A stretch of DNA of 64,000 nucleotides from Diadema setosum (taxonomy: Eukaryota > Echinodermata > Echinoidea > Diadematoida > Diadematidae), in assembly GCA_033980235.1 (NCBI GenBank), contig CM067059.1, positions 20,571,494 through 20,635,493 of the forward strand. The letters are read 5' to 3'. The position numbers and the translations under genes were made by a program. The notes under the pieces are model-generated. The model had not been told where the DNA came from, ran no database searches, and was given only the letters and a program-made list of their open reading frames with translations. Below are positions 59,343 through 64,000 of this stretch, one piece after another. Numbering within the stretch: the first letter of the stretch is position 1; every line of letters begins with the position of its first letter.

Positions 59343-60318
59343 AATGAAACGAAAACCAATCACTGCAGATGTTGCCAAAAGGAAAAGAAAAGAAAAGGAA
59401 AACATCATGCAAGTGAAAAACACTTCTTGGGAACCATTTAATATGCAGTTTGGGTTTGTTGGAGTCTGAATAATTGATCTTCACACTGGTTATTGACACC
59501 TGTCAATAGACAGTGAATGCACACATAAATCTGAGTGGAGCCAGTGAGATTTAAAATCCCTACCAGAACCTTGTGACACATAGATCAAAAGACACCACAT
59601 GTGTACAGTATTTAGAAACAACCACAAGCAAACAAACATTGCAGTAGAGACAGCTGCCAAAAATCTGCCAGCCTCCCCAATTGCCACCTAATGGAATCAA
59701 TAGACTGCAAACAGCATCTCTACAGTCCAAGGCAAATCTTCCCATGCTGGTGCCTCTAGGACATACGGAGCTCAGAGTGTGTGTCATGCCGGTTATATTT
59801 CCCAGAATTTAAAGTATGAAACAAATACCTCCTTCATGTGTACCAGTAAATGCAGTATATAAAGACGATAAGATAACACAATTTTCACTTCAAATTTTGA
59901 TGGCCTCTGGCGGGGCACTTAACAGGAGTGACTGCAAACCAAATTAGCCTATGATATTTCATAATACAGAAATCCCTACTCTCTTCCACCCCCCCCCCCC
60001 CCCACCTTCCCCCATCCCACCCCCAGCACAGTAACCTCTCACTTGCTAATATTCCTTTGGAATGAATTTGTGTACATGCTCCAGTAGTCAAACCTAATAA
60101 CTCATTAGGACTTGACTGCTAATGATAAAGGCAAATGGGGCAGAATGCAGCTTGTGCACAAAACAAATTTCATGCAGTATGACGTCAGAACAAACACATG
60201 GTAGTTACTCCAGTATAATAATCAACAAGTGATGCCCATTAAGGAAATTTGTGGACCGTCTCCAAGCTCACACACCTAGCTCAAACAACACCGAAAGGAA
60301 CTTCCATTCTGGATTGTA
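59343..60318. other. No recognised gene
   Basis: A C run lies near 59990-60003. Short frames here have no recognised domain. Confidence 0.5.
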
Positions 60319-60550
60319 TACTGAATACACCAAATATTTTGCCAAATATCTAAATATTTCAAGGTTTTATCTATTGCAAATTTCTTGAGTCAGGTGCTAT
60401 TTGCAAATTTAAACACGTGAAAATATTGACTCTGATCCCAAAATTACCTGCATTCATTTCTCCATTCAGTACTGTACTCCAGATCTTGAATTTAATCACT
60501 TGCAAAATCATCGGGAAGTCCAGATTCGCAAAATATTAATGGCTGAAATT
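60319..60550. mobile_element. MITE of the TACTGTATACGCC family, copy 4 (heavily degraded)
   Basis: The left end is TACTGAATACACCAAATATT. Interior text (GAGTCAGGTGCTATTTGC, ATTGACTCTGATCC) matches copies 1 and 3, but most CG dinucleotides have become TG or CA. Confidence 0.7.
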
Positions 60551-60921
60551 ACTATTTATGAACCTGAAGATATCAAAGGGTAACTGCAGATGGAATTGAT
60601 GCTTGCACTTGAAAGTACATTATGGTTCTACATTCAATACCACACGATTTAAATGTCTTAACAGCGCTAGAAAATCTACCAGACCCACTGGTGCCCCAGA
60701 CACCAGACTGGCTAGCAAACACTCCAGCTGGCAGTATTTTCTCCCTCATGGTAAGGATGACCTGCGTGTGTTAACACATTTGTAACCATCACTTCCAAAT
60801 GTCCATTGCTAAAGCTCATGGAAGTCTCAGCTTTGATTCTGAGAGGGTTGAATAGCCCATAGAAACATTTATCCCTCAAGTTTACCACACTGGAGTTACG
60901 GGTTTTTGCATTGCGATGCAA

Positions 60922-61216
60922 GGCACGGTCAGACTGGCAAAAGATCGAGAAGTTTAAGATCGCGATCTTTAAGATCTCGAAGTTTTGCCAGTGTGACCGC
61001 AAACTTCCTGCGAAACTTCCTGCAAACCTTCCCGCAAAACTTCTCGATCTGTTTGTGGGCAGTGTCTCTGAAGCGCGAGGCCATTGTCATGTACAGATGT
61101 GCATTGTTACATCACAATCACTAGCCATCGGACCGCACACTCTTTCTTGCGCGTGTACCAATGGCCCAAATTTTGCGATCCTAAACTTCTCGATCTCTTG
61201 CCAGTCTGACCGCGCC
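60922..61216. mobile_element. Inverted-repeat element with GGTCAGACTGGCAA ends
   Basis: The left end GGCACGGTCAGACTGGCAAA pairs with the right end TTGCCAGTCTGACCGCGCC. The left side also holds a smaller palindrome (about 60926-61003) centred on AAGATCGCGATCTT. Confidence 0.75.
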
Positions 61217-61377
61217 TACAGAAATTAATTTTATTTGTCACCATTCACATACACCAAAATGTGTCAGGGGAGAGAAGGAGAGAGCATATGAGATAAAGGG
61301 AGAGAGAGGGAGAGAGTGTGTATGTGTGCATCTGTGTGTGATGAGTTGTCTGTGTGTGAATGGTATGTGTTTTGTGC

Positions 61378-61402
61378 ACATGTGTGTGTGTGTGTGTGTG
61401 TG
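61378..61402. repeat. (GT)n microsatellite
   Basis: Short GT run preceded by GTGT-rich and GAGA-rich sequence from about 61265. Confidence 0.9.
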
Positions 61403-61462
61403 TATCTGTATGTGATGAGAGATGTACAGAGAATACAACAAAATTAACAAGGTTAAAGGCAT

Positions 61463-61577
61463 TATTTACCATTTGCAGATGAAACAAAAGCCCAGCTTTA
61501 GTGCTTCAAAATAGTTCTAAAATGTAAGTTAGGAATAAAAACAACCAATGTAAAGATTTTAATCAGGATAATCAATG
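61463..61577. repeat. Left half of a dispersed repeat split by nested insertions
   Basis: It matches 43838-43920 (TACCATTTGCAGATGAAACA, then GTTCTAAAATGTAAGTTAGG). Its continuation reappears only after the foldback elements, at about 62985. Confidence 0.65.
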
Positions 61578-62598
61578 TTAAAGATAATATAAAGTTTTGG
61601 TACCTCAAAAGTTTCCCTGAATTTCCTTGTCTTAATTTGTGTTTTAGGTTAAAGTACCTTTCATATAACTAACACTGTGAGACTTACTCGCCCCAAAGTG
61701 CTCTCATGTCTTAGTAATCATGCAATTAACTGCGACCAGCAGCCCCATACGCATTGCGTAATGGGGCTTCGCATTGTAGTATTCAGGATCATAAAAGATT
61801 TAGTGTCGTGGGTAAATAACAACTTAAAATCCAAAAATTTCTTCAATTTGAAGACTTACCAATTAAGTTGAAGTATTGAAAACAGGCTTTGGGCAACGTT
61901 TGGTTCTGCCAATAGTCCCTTTCTGTTCGAATTGATGACTGAATTTGACTCGGTCGAGAGGACCTTGGGAGAGTTACATACACTGAATACTACGGCCAGT
62001 GCATTGGCACACATCACATGCGCACAAATTTCAAATCCATGAACGGATAAGATGTTTGTGTGCACATGCGCTGGCCGTCAATTCAGTGTAGCTCTCCCAA
62101 GGTCCTCTCGACCGAGTCACATTCAGTCATCAATTCGAACAGAAAGGGACTATTGGCAAAACCAAACGTTGCCCAAAGCCTGTTTTCAATACTTCAACTT
62201 AACTGATAAGTCTTCAAATTGAAGAAATTTTTGGATTTTATGTTGATATTTACCCGCGATACTAAATCTGTCATGATGCTGAATGCTACAATGCGAAGCC
62301 CCATTTAGCTATGCGTATGGGGCTGCTGGTCATAGTTAGCTATGCGTATGGGGCTGTACGCTGCTGGTCGCAGTTGTCATGCAATAATGGTTTTGTACAA
62401 TACGTGTGTACTTCCTCCGCCGTATGGCGGTGGCTCTGGTACGAAACCATTATTGCATGATTACTATACCGAGAGCACTTTGGGGCGAGTAAGTCTCACA
62501 GTGTTAGTTATATGAAAGGTACTTTAACCTCAAACACAAACTAAGACAAGGAAATTCAGGGAAACTTTTGAGGTACCAAAACTTTATATTATCTTTAA
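61578..62598. mobile_element. TTAA-bounded long palindrome (1,021 bp)
   Basis: The ends are TTAAAGATAATATAAAG and CTTTATATTATCTTTAA. Arms of roughly 450 bases are nearly perfect complements, meeting near 62035 (CATGCGCACAAATTTC...GTGTGCACATGCGC). The right arm carries an extra insert at about 62331-62450, itself with inverted CATGCAATAATGGTTT ends. Non-coding. Confidence 0.88.
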
Positions 62599-62972
62599 AG
62601 GGAGCCCAAACCCAAAGAGCAATATGGATTGAGTGAAAGCAGCAACATTAGTAGAACACGTGTATCAGTGAAAGTTTGAAGAAAATTGGACAATCGGTGC
62701 AAAAGTTATGAATCTTTAAAGTTTTGGTGTTGGAACCGCTGGATGAGGAGACTACTAGAGGTTATGACGTATGAGTGGACACCAATATAAAGAAAATATA
62801 AAGAAATTCCACAAAAATTCATTTTTCATGAAAATTACAAATTCCATCAACTTGATACTGACATATGTTCTGGGTAGCAATTATTCCCTCTGCTTTCTGA
62901 AAGAGGCTAGTCAAGTGCTCTTTCATAATGCTAGAAAAGGGAATTTTTTGTGGAATTTCCTTTATATTTTCT
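62595..62972. mobile_element. Partial TTAA foldback element (left arm plus centre)
   Basis: It begins TTAAAGGGAGCCCAAACCCA, sharing the TTAA with the palindrome's right end. It has the left arm (ATTAGTAGAACACGTG, GAAAATTGGACAATCGG) and the central hairpin bounded by AATTCCACAAAAATTCA and its complement. It complements the right-half copy at 18292-18646. Confidence 0.7.
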
Positions 62973-63030
62973 ATAAAAATATACATATGAATCAAATGTG
63001 ATAATTCTGACATCTTTTTAATCACTGCTC
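62973..63030. repeat. Right half of the split dispersed repeat
   Basis: ACATATGAATCAAATGTGAT and TTTTTAATCACTGCT match the end of the repeat at 44100-44155. Confidence 0.6.
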
Positions 63031-64000
63031 CCGATATTAAATAGTGGCTCTAACCCAAGGTTAGAAAATGCAAAATGGCAGTCTATAACAATGATGGGGA
63101 GAAAAGGAATAGAAAAAAAAAAGTAAAATAAAGAAGAGCTCAAAACATAATACTAAAGGGATTGACTAAAGAAATTGAAAGCAACATGAGAAGGAATAAA
63201 TGATGGCATCATAAAGTTGAAGGGAAAACAATAAATTCTTGATGGTTGTTCCCGAGCCATTTGTATATAAAAAATGCCAAACACTTGCGCTATGCAAACT
63301 GTTTCAGAGTGCATCTCGGACAGGCTGAACTTTCTCCTCCTTCGACATCGCTCATAAGCCTCCAACCTTGGGGAACGGCAAGCTCAGACACCAAAATGTG
63401 ACAGATTTCATGGTTGCCTGCGGCACTTTCATCAAAGGGGCGTCTATAAATCCTGCCAATGGACCCAGTGTACATAAACAGGCAGCTCCGGCAGTTCTCG
63501 TCATTATTTCCCTCGATAACATAAAGAGCACACCAGGGTATCAGTGTACGACCCGAGAGAAGTCCTACTAACCTGATAACAGAATTAGTGTGAACAGGTC
63601 TACTCTAACAGCTTTTAATATCTTGATGTGCTGAAAAAGAAATATATACCTGCATTTTATATTTTACATATCTATATATATCATACAGACACTGCCTCAT
63701 AGCGATGTAATGTAAACTCTACATCTCCACGAGATTATATTTCCCCGGGGGAGCACTGAGGGAAAATATTGTCTCAAGGCGAAGCTTGACTGTCAAATAT
63801 TACAACAATGAACAAGGCAATATTTGTTATATAATATAGTCTACATAAATACACAATATTTCATTGTAGCCCAGGTAGCAGGTAGTCAAATCCTGGAATT
63901 ATATTGCCTGACAGGATGCCACTGCTTGCAATATAACAATTTTGATCCTCAATGCGTTAGTCATGTGACTACATTATGACCAATCACAGACCAGTATTTA
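63031..64000. other. No recognised gene
   Basis: Short frames on both strands near 63290-63570 have no domain and no convincing splice sites. Nothing else is supported. Confidence 0.5.

Overview
This window is animal nuclear DNA. It shows spliced genes with GT/AG introns of 0.2-2.3 kb, AT-rich non-coding sequence, many microsatellites, tRNA-derived SINEs, fragments of non-LTR retrotransposons and a dense population of foldback (MITE-like) elements. The mosaic HYR/PAN/SEA/EGF receptor, the repeat families and TTAGGG-type interstitial repeats fit a marine invertebrate deuterostome, most likely an echinoderm. That placement is an inference.

Layout. (1) 258-15293, plus strand: the 3' part of a large single-pass membrane receptor. 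I could assemble 15 exons by eye from splice sites and intron phase. They encode HYR, HYR, HYR, HYR, HYR, PAN/apple, HYR, HYR, SEA (three exons), an EGF-like module (two exons), a transmembrane helix and a 478-residue cytoplasmic tail carrying four copies of an R/S-Q-x-S-x-x-S-I motif and two NPxF motifs. The summed coding length stays in frame to the stop; the 5' end lies outside the window. (2) 15294-21135: 3' flank, mostly empty, with one candidate terminal exon on the minus strand (18796-18903), half a foldback element and a long (AAT)n tract. (3) 21136-32780, minus strand: the 3' ten exons of PARP1 (WGR, helical regulatory and ADP-ribosyltransferase domains, stop at 21136). Exons for the zinc fingers and BRCT domain should lie above 32780, but I could not find them. 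(4) 32781-57296: about 24 kb without a gene I can support. It holds microsatellites, a short telomere-like block, repeats rich in GCCATATTGG-type motifs, a SINE and a decayed non-LTR reverse transcriptase. (5) 57297-58439, plus strand: an apparently intronless coding exon for a rhodopsin-class GPCR. (6) 58440-64000: repeats, including a 1,021-bp palindrome inserted into an older repeat.

The three genes show no shared pathway; this is an ordinary eukaryotic gene neighbourhood, not an operon. The parts most worth attention are the mosaic receptor with its repeated tail motif, and the TTAA-bounded foldback elements that recur through introns and intergenic DNA, including nested ones inside the PARP1 intron that splits the catalytic glutamate codon.
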